A stretch of 56,781 bases of DNA, taken from positions 1 to 56,781 of the IMG/VR virus record IMGVR_UViG_3300030380_000823; one strand, 5' to 3'. The DNA comes from a virus. Position numbers and translations under genes: made by a program. The notes beneath the pieces were generated by a model. It saw only the letters and a list, made by a program, of their open reading frames with translations, was not told the DNA's origin and ran no database searches. Positions 47,791 through 55,183 of the stretch are shown here, piece by piece; positions within the stretch are counted from its first letter, which is position 1; every line of letters starts with the position of its first letter.

Positions 47791-48300
47791 ATGGGTACTA
47801 CAACCTTCTCTGGTGCTATTCGTTCAGAAAGCACGGTCAAAACCATTAGCAAAAATGCCTCAACGGGTACAGTTACAGAGATTGTAACGCTTGGTGACGG
47901 GCCTGTTAGCCTTGCTGATGCCGACGTAACGCTTACCAATGCAACTCACAGTGGCAGGATTCTTCTTGTTCCAGATGGTGGTCAAGATAATACTTATACG
48001 CTTCCGGCTCCTATTGCTGGATCTGTTTTTAAGTTCGTATACGCTGGTGGCGCTGCTGATGCTACGGACGCGATTATTGTTACTCCCGGCAACACTAATT
48101 TTTACATTGGTGGTGTTACTTTCCTAGATACAGATGGCAACGAAGTTAGCTCAGTATTCTCTGATGGAAACTCCAACAGCAGCATACAGTTGAACGTACC
48201 TGCTGGTTTTGAAGTGACCATAATCGGTCTTGATACGACCAATTATCAGATTTTTGGGAATGTAACGAGCACTACTGCGCCTGCATTTGCTGACCAGTAA
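47791..48300 (+). CDS. Structural beta-rich protein, 169 aa
   Basis: The start has CAGGAGATACAC upstream. The composition is Thr/Ser/Ala/Val/Gly-rich without Cys. Segments NATHSGRILLVPDGGQDNTY, AGSVFKFVYAGGAADATDAI and SIQLNVPAGFEVTIIGLDTT suggest a beta-sandwich such as a head-decoration or fibre-like protein. First gene of the post-capsid transcript. Confidence 0.6.
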   Translation: MGTTTFSGAIRSESTVKTISKNASTGTVTEIVTLGDGPVSLADADVTLTNATHSGRILLVPDGGQDNTYTLPAPIAGSVFKFVYAGGAADATDAIIVTPGNTNFYIGGVTFLDTDGNEVSSVFSDGNSNSSIQLNVPAGFEVTIIGLDTTNYQIFGNVTSTTAPAFADQ

Positions 48301-48312
48301 TAGGAGATAGTT

Positions 48313-48591
48313 ATGCCTAGCTCTGATATTCAGACTAAACGCATTACAGCTACAGGCGCTCTATCAGTTGGCCCTGCCCGAGTACGTCAGGTACAGGTAG
48401 TGTCAGCCAGTTCGGGGTCGCCAAGACTCACTATTACTGATGGCAGTGGTGGCGCTACGGTACTGGATCTAAGTTTCAGTACCGGAGTTACTACTTCGGT
48501 GAATATACCCGCTGACGGTCTCCGCTGCACAAGCGACATACACGCCAGCGTGGTTACCAACATTACCGCAGTGACAGTGTTCTATAGCTAA
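48313..48591 (+). CDS. Small beta-rich structural protein, 92 aa
   Basis: Begins MPSSDIQTKRITATGALSVG and continues ARVRQVQVVSASSGSPRLTI and IPADGLRCTSDIHASVVTNI. Alternating hydrophobic residues suggest a small beta-barrel; similar short proteins occur in marine phage head modules. Function unknown. Confidence 0.55.
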   Translation: MPSSDIQTKRITATGALSVGPARVRQVQVVSASSGSPRLTITDGSGGATVLDLSFSTGVTTSVNIPADGLRCTSDIHASVVTNITAVTVFYS

Positions 48592-48592
48592 T

Positions 48593-48913
48593 ATGCGTAG
48601 TTACTACAAAAAAGCATCGCCGTGCCCCTCGTTCAAAAAAGGTGGTATGGCGGGCATGTCTGTAAAAAGTGGGGATAAACGTCCCACCAAGTCTGGCGCT
48701 GGTATGACAGCAAAAGGCGTTGCTAAATACAGACGGCAGAACCCCGGTAGTAAGCTACAGACCGCAGTAACGGAAAAGAAACCCACTGGAAAGCGTGCAG
48801 CACGTCGAAAGTCGTTTTGTGCGCGTTCCGCTGGACAAATGAAAAAGTTCCCCAAGGCCGCTAAAGATCCTAATTCTAGGTTGAGGCAGGCAAGGAGAAG
48901 ATGGAGGTGTTAG
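48593..48913 (+). CDS. Small basic protein (DUF6321-like), 106 aa
   Basis: Starts MRSYYKKASPCPSFKKGGMA. Very rich in Lys and Arg. Contains GMTAKGVAKYRRQNPGSKLQ, TAVTEKKPTGKRAARRKSFC and ARSAGQMKKFPKAAKDPNSR, ending LRQARRRWRC. This pattern (GM-A-KG-x-K-YR-x-NPGSKL ... RRKSFCAR ... DPNSR...RRW-C) is a recurrent small phage protein which I place with DUF6321 from memory. Function unknown; nucleic-acid or virion DNA binding is suggested by charge. Confidence 0.62.
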   Translation: MRSYYKKASPCPSFKKGGMAGMSVKSGDKRPTKSGAGMTAKGVAKYRRQNPGSKLQTAVTEKKPTGKRAARRKSFCARSAGQMKKFPKAAKDPNSRLRQARRRWRC

Positions 48914-49594
48914 TTGGCGTACTTGCAGAGCAACGTACCGTATTTCAAATGCTGGGTGAGGAAAGAGTACACCCATAACCACGAGAAGTATCATGGCGAG
49001 TTTATTCACGCTATGGCGATTGCAGTAACGACGATGCCAACTAGGTGTTTGAGTTTTCAGGTAATTTTTACTGGGGCTGAAACATACGACGAAGAAGGCG
49101 AACCCAATGTGCATGGAGGTGCGATGTGGGCACGTATGCCGATTACAGCGTTGGTAGGAGACACCCCTCTGGAGGAGTGGCCCGAACCCATGCCCGTATG
49201 GGCAGCACAGCCTTGGGATTGCAGTTCGAGGGATCACGCAGTGTACGTGCTTGACAGAGCCACACCGTGCCCTTGGCTGGCAAAAATAGATGGGGAGATG
49301 TACCCCGCGAAGTATATGTTCACAGTGGACTATACGAACAACGAGATTGCTGATGACCCTGCACAACATAAGCAGAGTCATGTGATGGAGCTATTGGATG
49401 CTGGTGAGTGGACTGGCAACATTGTAGCTCTACCAAATAATAGGGTGCGGGTGACACATCCCGCTTGGTTTGAAACGGGAGAGGGCGCACCAGATTTTCG
49501 TCCTTCCCAACACATTCACTACAGCAAGTCTGATCTGGACTACACGCTGGACGTGAATCAAGTGTTTGATAATCTGTACGCGGATGAGGAGTAG
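48914..49594 (+). CDS. Conserved marine-phage protein, 226 aa
   Basis: A TTG start at 48914 directly follows the previous stop codon. Begins (M)AYLQSNVPYFKCWVRKEY and contains HGEFIHAMAIAVTTMPTRCL, GGAMWARMPITALV, QPWDCSSRDHAVYVLD and YMFTVDYTNNEIADDPAQHK, then LPNNRVRVTHPAWF. This order of segments recurs in marine podo- and myovirus genomes in the head/tail region. No enzymatic motif is known. Probably a virion-assembly or host-interaction protein. Confidence 0.58.
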   Translation: MAYLQSNVPYFKCWVRKEYTHNHEKYHGEFIHAMAIAVTTMPTRCLSFQVIFTGAETYDEEGEPNVHGGAMWARMPITALVGDTPLEEWPEPMPVWAAQPWDCSSRDHAVYVLDRATPCPWLAKIDGEMYPAKYMFTVDYTNNEIADDPAQHKQSHVMELLDAGEWTGNIVALPNNRVRVTHPAWFETGEGAPDFRPSQHIHYSKSDLDYTLDVNQVFDNLYADEE

Positions 49595-49597
49595 GGC

Positions 49598-50575
49598 ATG
49601 AAGCCGAAGAAGATGTTTCTAGGTGGTTTGTTAGGTCGTAAAAAGAAAGACGATGATAAGCCTATGACAATGACCCAGAGAAAAGCTGAAGAAGCTAAGA
49701 AACGTGCGAGAGCCGCGCAGATGCGTAGTGAGTCTAAAGCGCGTAGAGGTCGTACAGCTAGTACAACGGCTGTAGGTGGGCAACGTAACAAGCGACAAGC
49801 TCCTATGGACGCAGAACGTGCAGCTAACATGGCTATGGTCAAGAAAGACCGCCCAATGCCTAAGCGCCCTTCTGCTATCAGCTTGGCTAATGCGGCTACA
49901 CCAAAGCCTACTCGCCCTGCAAAGCCACAAAAAGCGCCTACAACTGCGCCACGCCCACCTAAAGCAGAGGCTCCTGCGAAGCCAACAGCTAAGAAGCCAC
50001 CACGTCCATTACGCGGCACGGTGACTGGTAAAGGCGGGCGTAATGTCGGTGAAGGCCGAGACAAGCGTGCTAACGTAACTCGTGAACAGCTAAAAGAGAC
50101 GGGTATGACTTTGCGTCAGTACCTAAACTTTATGGATCGTGAAGGCAAGCGTCCACCTAAGAAGTCTGGAGTGGATAAAGTACCCAACAAAAAAGACCCA
50201 CGTAAGAAAGTGATGAGGGGTGGCATGATGAAGTCGAAAATGAAAGCCAAGGGCATGAAAGCTGGCGGCAAGATGAAGTCCAAAGGTTACAGTGCTGGCG
50301 GCAAGATGAAGTCCAAAGGTTACAGTGCTGGCGGCAAGATGAAAGCCAAAGGCATGAGTGCTGGCGGTGGCCCACTGAAGAAAGCCCCAGAAGGCAATAC
50401 GGGACTCAAAAAGCTACCTGAAAAAGTACGCAACAAGATGGGCTTCATGGCTAAAGGCGGCATGATGAAGACCAAAGGTTACGCTAAAGGTGGCGCTGCT
50501 GGTGGTAAGAAGAAGCAGAAGGTTCGCGGTGCCGGTATTGCTCGTAAGGGCGTACGTCCAGCGAAGATGCGATGA
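49598..50575 (+). CDS. Lysine-rich repeat protein, 325 aa
   Basis: Extremely basic. N-terminus MKPKKMFLGGLLGRKKKDDD; residues about 85-150 form a Pro/Ala/Lys linker. A globular-looking piece at about 150-190 (NVTREQLKETGMTLRQYLNF) is followed by Gly-Lys-Met repeats, three 11-residue units of the type AGGKMKSKGYS (about 222-254), and a C-terminus KVRGAGIARKGVRPAKMR. The histone-tail-like composition suggests DNA or RNA binding, possibly in the virion. Family not named. Confidence 0.6.
   Translation: MKPKKMFLGGLLGRKKKDDDKPMTMTQRKAEEAKKRARAAQMRSESKARRGRTASTTAVGGQRNKRQAPMDAERAANMAMVKKDRPMPKRPSAISLANAATPKPTRPAKPQKAPTTAPRPPKAEAPAKPTAKKPPRPLRGTVTGKGGRNVGEGRDKRANVTREQLKETGMTLRQYLNFMDREGKRPPKKSGVDKVPNKKDPRKKVMRGGMMKSKMKAKGMKAGGKMKSKGYSAGGKMKSKGYSAGGKMKAKGMSAGGGPLKKAPEGNTGLKKLPEKVRNKMGFMAKGGMMKTKGYAKGGAAGGKKKQKVRGAGIARKGVRPAKMR
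50261..50359 (+). repeat. 33-bp tandem repeat in the lysine-rich gene
   Basis: Three adjacent 33-bp units at 50261-50293, 50294-50326 and 50327-50359, each beginning GCTGGCGGCAAGATGAA. The first two are identical and the third has GCC in place of TCC plus a few changes (GGCATG for GGTTAC). Diverging half-units flank both sides. The unit encodes 11 residues. Confidence 0.9.
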
Positions 50576-50751
50576 GACACTACTATAAGTCAGGCGGTAA
50601 GGTGAAGTCGGGCGGCAAGATCTGCCCGAAAGGTAAGGCGTGGGCAAAGCGCACGTTTGATACCTACCCGTCTGCTTACGCAAACATGGCGGCTTCTAAG
50701 TATTGCAAAGACCCTAACTATGCTAAGGGCAGCAAGAAGAAGAGTAAGTAA
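50572..50751 (+). CDS. Small basic protein with TYPSAYANMAAS motif, 59 aa
   Basis: ATG at 50572 overlaps the previous stop (ATGA), and its own stop overlaps the next ATG (TAATG). Sequence: MRHYYKSGGKVKSGGKICPK followed by FDTYPSAYANMAASKYCKDP and a Lys-rich tail. The F-D-x-Y-PSAYAN-x-x-A-S-K-x-C motif occurs in small proteins of phages and large DNA viruses. The opening MRHYYK parallels MRSYYK at 48593. Function unknown. Confidence 0.65.
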   Translation: MRHYYKSGGKVKSGGKICPKGKAWAKRTFDTYPSAYANMAASKYCKDPNYAKGSKKKSK

Positions 50752-51074
50752 TGGGACAGCTTAAACAGTGGCGTGACCAGCAGTGGGTTCGTATCGGCAC
50801 CGATGGCAAGATCAAAGGGCCATGCGGCACGTCAAAGAACAAAAAGAACCCAGATCGCTGTTTACCCAAAGCTAAGGCGCAGTCACTGAGTCAGTCTGAA
50901 CGTGCTACTACAGCACGTAAGAAGAAAAAGGCTGGTTCTAGGGGGCAGCAGGTGGTGTCTAATACCCCTAAAGCCAAGGTTAGAACGGCAAAGGCCGGTG
51001 GTCAGATACGCGCAAACCACAGAGGTTGCGGTGCAGTAATGAATAACAGGCGTAAAAAGACCCTGTACGTATAG
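50751..51074 (+). CDS. Small basic protein (DUF5872-like), 107 aa
   Basis: Begins MGQLKQWRDQQWVRIGTDGK and continues IKGPCGTSKNKKNPDRCLPK, AKAQSLSQSERATTARKKKK; ends ANHRGCGAVMNNRRKKTLYV. The W-x-x-Q-x-WVRI...GKI-GPCGTSK...PDRCLPK-KA-SLS-SER segment is highly conserved among phages and some giant viruses; I recall it as DUF5872. Two Cys pairs may bind metal. Function unknown; charge suggests nucleic-acid contact. Confidence 0.68.
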   Translation: MGQLKQWRDQQWVRIGTDGKIKGPCGTSKNKKNPDRCLPKAKAQSLSQSERATTARKKKKAGSRGQQVVSNTPKAKVRTAKAGGQIRANHRGCGAVMNNRRKKTLYV

Positions 51075-51083
51075 GAACATACA

Positions 51084-51773
51084 ATGGCTACATCTGGAAC
51101 AACTGCATTTGATATGGACTTCACGGAGATCGCTGAAGAGGCGTGGGAGCGTGCAGGTCGTGAAATGCGTTCTGGGTATGACCTACGTACCGCCAGACGC
51201 TCTATGAACCTGATGACCATTGAGTGGCAGAACCGAGGCATTAACCTGTGGACTATTGACGAAGGCACTGTCGATATGGTCGAAGGTACAGGGCAATACG
51301 ATCTACCCGCCGACACTATAGACCTGCTGGAACAAGTTATACGCACGGGCAGTGGGAGCACCACTACGCAGTCTGATCTGACCATAAGCCGTATTAGTGT
51401 CAGCACATACGCATCCATACCTAACAAGTTAACAGAAGGTAGACCGATTCAGGTTTACGTAGAACGTCTTAGAGATAACCCTAAGATCAACGTATGGCCT
51501 GTACCTGATAAGAGTAACGAGTACGTATTTAAGTATTATCGTATGCGCCGTATTCAAGACGCGGGCACTGGCGTAGAGACTGCGGACATGAACTTCCGTT
51601 TCTTGCCCTGTCTAGTATCGGGGCTGGCGTACCACATAGCCATGAAAGATCCAGAGCTTATGCCGCGCATACCCATGTTAAAAGACGTTTACGAAGAGCA
51701 GTTTATGTTGGCTGCTGGGGAAGATAGAGACAAAACGGCTGCTCGTTTCGTACCTCGTGTTGGTAGAATCTAA
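51084..51773 (+). CDS. Head-tail adaptor protein (P22 gp4 / T7 gp11-like), 229 aa
   Basis: Begins MATSGTTAFDMDFTEIAEEA, then WERAGREMRSGYDLRTARRS and LMTIEWQNRGINLWTIDEGT, a helical N-terminal adaptor module. A beta segment follows (VEGTGQYDLPADTIDLLEQV, YVERLRDNPKINVWPVPDKS, YVFKYYRMRRIQDAG), and a C-terminal helix (FMLAAGEDRDK). These are features of phage adaptor proteins that close the portal after packaging. A second adaptor-like gene follows at 52291. Confidence 0.72.
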   Translation: MATSGTTAFDMDFTEIAEEAWERAGREMRSGYDLRTARRSMNLMTIEWQNRGINLWTIDEGTVDMVEGTGQYDLPADTIDLLEQVIRTGSGSTTTQSDLTISRISVSTYASIPNKLTEGRPIQVYVERLRDNPKINVWPVPDKSNEYVFKYYRMRRIQDAGTGVETADMNFRFLPCLVSGLAYHIAMKDPELMPRIPMLKDVYEEQFMLAAGEDRDKTAARFVPRVGRI

Positions 51774-51775
51774 CA

Positions 51776-52141
51776 ATGGGCAATCGGTACGCTTCCACTA
51801 AACGTGCTATAGCAGAGTGTGACATCTGTGGGTTTCAGTATAGACTACGAGAGCTAAAGAACTTAATACGAAAAGGGCAGGACACTAACTTAAAAGCATG
51901 TCCTGAGTGTTGGAGTCCAGATCACCCGCAGCTCAAACTAGGTGAAGTTCCAGTACACGATCCGCAAGCTATAAAAGACCCTCGGCCTGATAGGAGTTTA
52001 GGTGCGGCAGGGGTTACAAGTAGTAGGCAGATACAGTGGGGATGGAATCCTGTTGGCGCAGGTAGTGACCCATTTGACCTAACTCCTAACGACTTAGTAG
52101 CAACTGGTCAGGTAGGCACGGTAACAGTAACAACAACCTAG
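51776..52141 (+). CDS. Zinc-ribbon protein of the adaptor block, 121 aa
   Basis: Two CxxC-type pairs: CDICGFQYRLRELKNLIRKG and LKACPECWSPDHPQLKL make a zinc-ribbon-like N-terminal half (about residues 14-60). The C-terminal half is Pro/Asp/Gly-rich and ends in a Thr/Val tail. Proteins of this design commonly follow the adaptor gene in marine phages. Role is unknown; zinc binding is inferred from Cys spacing. Confidence 0.65.
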   Translation: MGNRYASTKRAIAECDICGFQYRLRELKNLIRKGQDTNLKACPECWSPDHPQLKLGEVPVHDPQAIKDPRPDRSLGAAGVTSSRQIQWGWNPVGAGSDPFDLTPNDLVATGQVGTVTVTTT

Positions 52142-52149
52142 AGGTGTTT

Positions 52150-52287
52150 ATGAAAAAGACTAGTAATGTTAAGCCAGTAAAAGAAGCTCCTAAGCCAGAC
52201 ATGTCTGGTGTTAAGACTACTGGAATCAAGGTACGCGGTACCGGCGCTGCAACCAAAGGCACGATGGCCCGTGGCCCTATGGCGTAA
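52150..52287 (+). CDS. Short basic protein with KVRGTGAATKG motif, 45 aa
   Basis: ATG at 52150 with AGAGGTGTTT just upstream. Sequence starts MKKTSNVKPVKEAPKPDMSG and ends with KVRGTGAATKGTMARGPMA. The same kind of C-terminal element, KVRGAGIARKG, closes the 325-aa lysine-rich protein. Such short RGTGAATKG proteins are common in marine phages next to adaptor genes. Function unknown. Confidence 0.6.
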   Translation: MKKTSNVKPVKEAPKPDMSGVKTTGIKVRGTGAATKGTMARGPMA

Positions 52288-52290
52288 AAC

Positions 52291-52920
52291 ATGAACTACA
52301 CCGAGCTAAAAACAAATGTTCAGGACATCTGTGAAACTTCTTTTACGGATGACCAGCTTGCTTTGTTTACAGAACAGGCGGAACAGAAGATATACAACAC
52401 TGTGCAGATACCCGCGCTACGTAAGAATGTGAGCGGTGTTATGACTTCTAGCAATGAGTATCTGTCTACTCCATCAGATTTCTTGTATGTCTATAGCCTT
52501 GCAGTTGTAGACGGCAGCGGTAATTTTACGTTTTTGCTCAACAAAGACGTTAACTTCATACGTGAGGCGTATCCCAGCTCTTCTTCTACGGGAACGCCTA
52601 AGCATTATGCGTTGTTTGATAACGACACGATTTTATTAGGGCCAACGCCTAATTCTGGGTTTACGACACAGCTTCATTACGGGTATTACCCACAATCTAT
52701 TGTTGTAGCAGGCACTACTTGGCTTGGAGAAGAGTTTGATTCTGCGCTGCTAAACGGCACTCTAGTAGAGGCCATACGCTTTATGAAGGGTGAGCCAGAC
52801 ATGATCGCGCTGTACGAAAAAATGTATGCTAGTGCCGTAGCGTTGTTGAAGATACTAGGCGACGGTAAGTTGCGCTCTGATACGTATCGTTCTGGGCAAA
52901 CAAGGTTGACGGTTCAATAG
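52291..52920 (+). CDS. Second head-tail adaptor-like protein, 209 aa
   Basis: Begins MNYTELKTNVQDICETSFTD and reads DQLALFTEQAEQKIYNTVQI, then NEYLSTPSDFLYVYSLAVVD, KHYALFDNDTILLGPTPNSG and FTTQLHYGYYPQSIV. The opening helix pair, the Y-x-L-P/S-T-P-S-D-F strand and the LLGPTP segment are typical of phage adaptor proteins (T7 gp11-like/P22 gp4-like). Together with the gene at 51084 it suggests a two-ring connector below the portal. Confidence 0.7.
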   Translation: MNYTELKTNVQDICETSFTDDQLALFTEQAEQKIYNTVQIPALRKNVSGVMTSSNEYLSTPSDFLYVYSLAVVDGSGNFTFLLNKDVNFIREAYPSSSSTGTPKHYALFDNDTILLGPTPNSGFTTQLHYGYYPQSIVVAGTTWLGEEFDSALLNGTLVEAIRFMKGEPDMIALYEKMYASAVALLKILGDGKLRSDTYRSGQTRLTVQ

Positions 52921-52928
52921 GTATCTAA

Positions 52929-53219
52929 ATGTTTTTTGAAGCTCCACAATCAGAAATTGGCAATGTTTTAGTATCTACTACAGAGCATAAAGGGCATGAT
53001 CCCGACTTCTGGGCAGAGTCCGCAGCGGACAGAATTGTGAGCGTAGGTGGAAACTGCCATCCTGTAATCGCAGAACAGGCAAACGAATTCAAAAGGGCTG
53101 TCAGGGCGACGGTCTTATTCTATATCAAAGAAGCGATTCGTAGTGACAGAGTTACTCTTGCCGCAGAATTTGAAAACCAAGGCCATGCTGATATGGCGAA
53201 CATCATAAGGAGTCTATAA
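52929..53219 (+). CDS. Conserved small phage protein, 96 aa
   Basis: Contains GHDPDFWAESAADRIVSVGG, HPVIAEQANEFKRAVRATVL and FYIKEAIRSDRVTLAAEFEN, ending GHADMANIIRSL. This pattern (GHxPxFWAExAxxxI ... YIKEAIxSDRxTL ... QGHxDMAxIIRxL) recurs in marine phages beside tail genes. All-helical; function unknown. Overlaps the next start by one base. Confidence 0.6.
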   Translation: MFFEAPQSEIGNVLVSTTEHKGHDPDFWAESAADRIVSVGGNCHPVIAEQANEFKRAVRATVLFYIKEAIRSDRVTLAAEFENQGHADMANIIRSL

Positions 53220-53650
53220 TGGCTATCACGACTGCAATGTGTACGTCTTTCAAGAAAGAGCTTTTGGAAGCGGTACACAACTTTAAGAACTCTGGTGGAA
53301 GTACGTTTAACTTGGCGCTGTATACAAGCAGTGCTTCTCTGGGCGCAGGCACCACCGCATACACGACATCTAACGAAGTGTCGGGCACAAACTACACCGC
53401 AAAGGGCGCGGCTCTGACTCGCGTAGATCCGTCTTCGTCAGGCACGACTGCGTTGACAGACTTCTCCGACCTTACGTTCTCGAATGCGACAGTCACGGCG
53501 AGAGGCGCACTTATCTTCAATGATTCCGCATCAGGCGATCCCGCTGTCTGTGCATTGGACTTCGGTGGCGATAAGACCTCAACAGCAGGTGATTTCACTA
53601 TTCAGTTCCCTACTGCGGATGCGTCTAACGCCATTATCCGAATTGCCTAG
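53219..53650 (+). CDS. Small tail/fibre-associated structural protein, 143 aa
   Basis: Begins MAITTAMCTSFKKELLEAVH and continues NLALYTSSASLGAGTTAYTT, NEVSGTNYTAKGAALTRVDP, LTFSNATVTARGALIFNDSA. The helix followed by a Thr/Ser/Gly-rich jelly-roll-like beta domain (LALYTSxA ... TxEVxGTNYTAxG) is a recurring phage tail-associated protein. Probably a surface-exposed structural protein; a role in host binding is not shown. Confidence 0.65.
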   Translation: MAITTAMCTSFKKELLEAVHNFKNSGGSTFNLALYTSSASLGAGTTAYTTSNEVSGTNYTAKGAALTRVDPSSSGTTALTDFSDLTFSNATVTARGALIFNDSASGDPAVCALDFGGDKTSTAGDFTIQFPTADASNAIIRIA

Positions 53651-53653
53651 TGC

Positions 53654-54541
53654 ATGACAGATATAACCGGCTGGGGTAGAGGTGGCTGGGGAGACGGTGC
53701 TTGGGGCACTTCTCTCCCCGTAACGGTTAGTGGCGTATCTGCTACTGGCGCGGTCACTGCTGCCTCAACGGTTACTAATAACACCCTAGCTGTAACGGGT
53801 GTTGAAGGAACGGCATCTGTAGGGTCTGTCTCTGTTGCGTTAGGAGCAACTGTCCCTGTAACGGGAGTATCAGCCACTGGTTCTACCGGTTCTGTATCCA
53901 CAATATCTAGCAACACCCTCCCCGTCACAGGTGTTGTGGGTACAGGGCAGATAGGGACACCTTCTTTCTCTTTGAGCATTGTTCAAGGAGTTACTGGGGT
54001 AGAGGGCACTGGATCATCAAACACTGGCACCGCAACTGGTGGCGCAACCGGCGCACCTTCAGGTGTTGAAGCTACTGGATCTGTAGGCACAGTATCCACG
54101 ATAAGTAACAACACACTGCCGGTTACAGGTGTTGAAGGAACAGGAACGCTAGGTTCGCCTACGATTCTTCTCAGCATCAATGCTCCTGTTACGGGTGTTG
54201 TGGGTACAGGTGCCGCTGGAACGGTTGACGCTGATCCAGACGCTGCAATCATAGGGGTTTCTAGTACAGGGCAGGTTACCGCTCCATCCGTCGCAGCGGG
54301 CGCTACAGCGACTGTGACAGGTATTTCTGCAACGGGAGGCGTAACTACTGTTACAACGACTGCAGCAGCTTCTGCTATTGTTACGGGTATAGCCGGTACA
54401 AGCGCACTTGGTAGTGTTACTGTGTCAGGAAAAGCAACGACACCTATAACTGGAGTTGGCGCAACTGGGGCAGTTACTGCTATAAATATATGGGGACTTG
54501 TTGATACAAGTCAGACACCAAACTGGACAGAGGTAGCTTAA
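53654..54541 (+). CDS. Repeat-rich fibre-like protein, 295 aa
   Basis: Opens with the Trp-Gly motif MTDITGWGRGGWGDGAWGTS, then consists almost wholly of beta-repeats based on V-T-G-V-x-(A/G)-T-G with 15-25-residue spacing (VTVSGVSATGAVTAAS, VTGVEGTASVGSVSV, VTGVVGTGQIG, VTGISATGGVTTVTTT). It ends TPNWTEVA. Regular beta repeats of low charge suggest a long solenoid or fibre. The C-terminal NxWxE/xVA end is common in tail proteins. Confidence 0.6.
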   Translation: MTDITGWGRGGWGDGAWGTSLPVTVSGVSATGAVTAASTVTNNTLAVTGVEGTASVGSVSVALGATVPVTGVSATGSTGSVSTISSNTLPVTGVVGTGQIGTPSFSLSIVQGVTGVEGTGSSNTGTATGGATGAPSGVEATGSVGTVSTISNNTLPVTGVEGTGTLGSPTILLSINAPVTGVVGTGAAGTVDADPDAAIIGVSSTGQVTAPSVAAGATATVTGISATGGVTTVTTTAAASAIVTGIAGTSALGSVTVSGKATTPITGVGATGAVTAINIWGLVDTSQTPNWTEVA

Positions 54542-55174
54542 ATGGCAGTCTATACCAACGATTTACGGCTCAAAGAAATTGCCACGGGCGAAGAGTCAGG
54601 TTCGTGGGGCACAAGTACAAATACAAATTTATCACTAATAGGTGACTCTTTAGGTTTTGGTACAGAGGCGATCACGACAAACGCAGACACGCATACATCT
54701 ACTGTAGCAGACGGTACTGCTGATGCTGCTCGTGCAATGTATATTAAGTATACAGGCACCTTGGATTCAGCCTGCACGATCACGATTGGCCCTAATACAA
54801 TAAGTCGGGTTCACATCATAGAGAATGCAACAAGTGGGTCGCAGAATATCATCATCAGCCAAGGTTCAGGTGCTAATGTTACGATTGCTGCTGGCAACGT
54901 AAAAGTAGTGTATTTAGATGGCGCAGGAAGTGGCGCTGCTGTAACCGATGCTCTAGTAGATTTAGACTTGACTGGCACGACCACTATAGCAACAGCAGAC
55001 ATTAATGGTGGAACTGCTGATAATGTTGTTATTGGTGGCAGCACGGCGGCGGCTGGTACGTTTACTGATATTGTGTCTAATGGCAAAACTGTGGGCACAC
55101 AGTCCATTGTTAGCTCGAATCCGACATCTGCCTCTGGGTTCCCAGACGGGCATGTGTTCTACGTCATTAGCTAG
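54542..55174 (+). CDS. Tail-fibre-like protein, 210 aa
   Basis: Starts immediately after the previous stop. Begins MAVYTNDLRLKEIATGEESG and reads SWGTSTNTNLSLIGDSLGFG, a phage tail-fibre opening seen widely (LRLxEIxTGExSGxWGxxTNxNLxLI). The middle is beta-rich (HIIENATSGSQNIIISQGSG). The C-terminal half contains TADINGGTADNVVIGGSTAA, a pattern of repeated fibre shafts, and ends SGFPDGHVFYVIS. Likely part of the adhesion apparatus. Confidence 0.72.
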   Translation: MAVYTNDLRLKEIATGEESGSWGTSTNTNLSLIGDSLGFGTEAITTNADTHTSTVADGTADAARAMYIKYTGTLDSACTITIGPNTISRVHIIENATSGSQNIIISQGSGANVTIAAGNVKVVYLDGAGSGAAVTDALVDLDLTGTTTIATADINGGTADNVVIGGSTAAAGTFTDIVSNGKTVGTQSIVSSNPTSASGFPDGHVFYVIS

Positions 55175-55183
55175 GAACAAACA

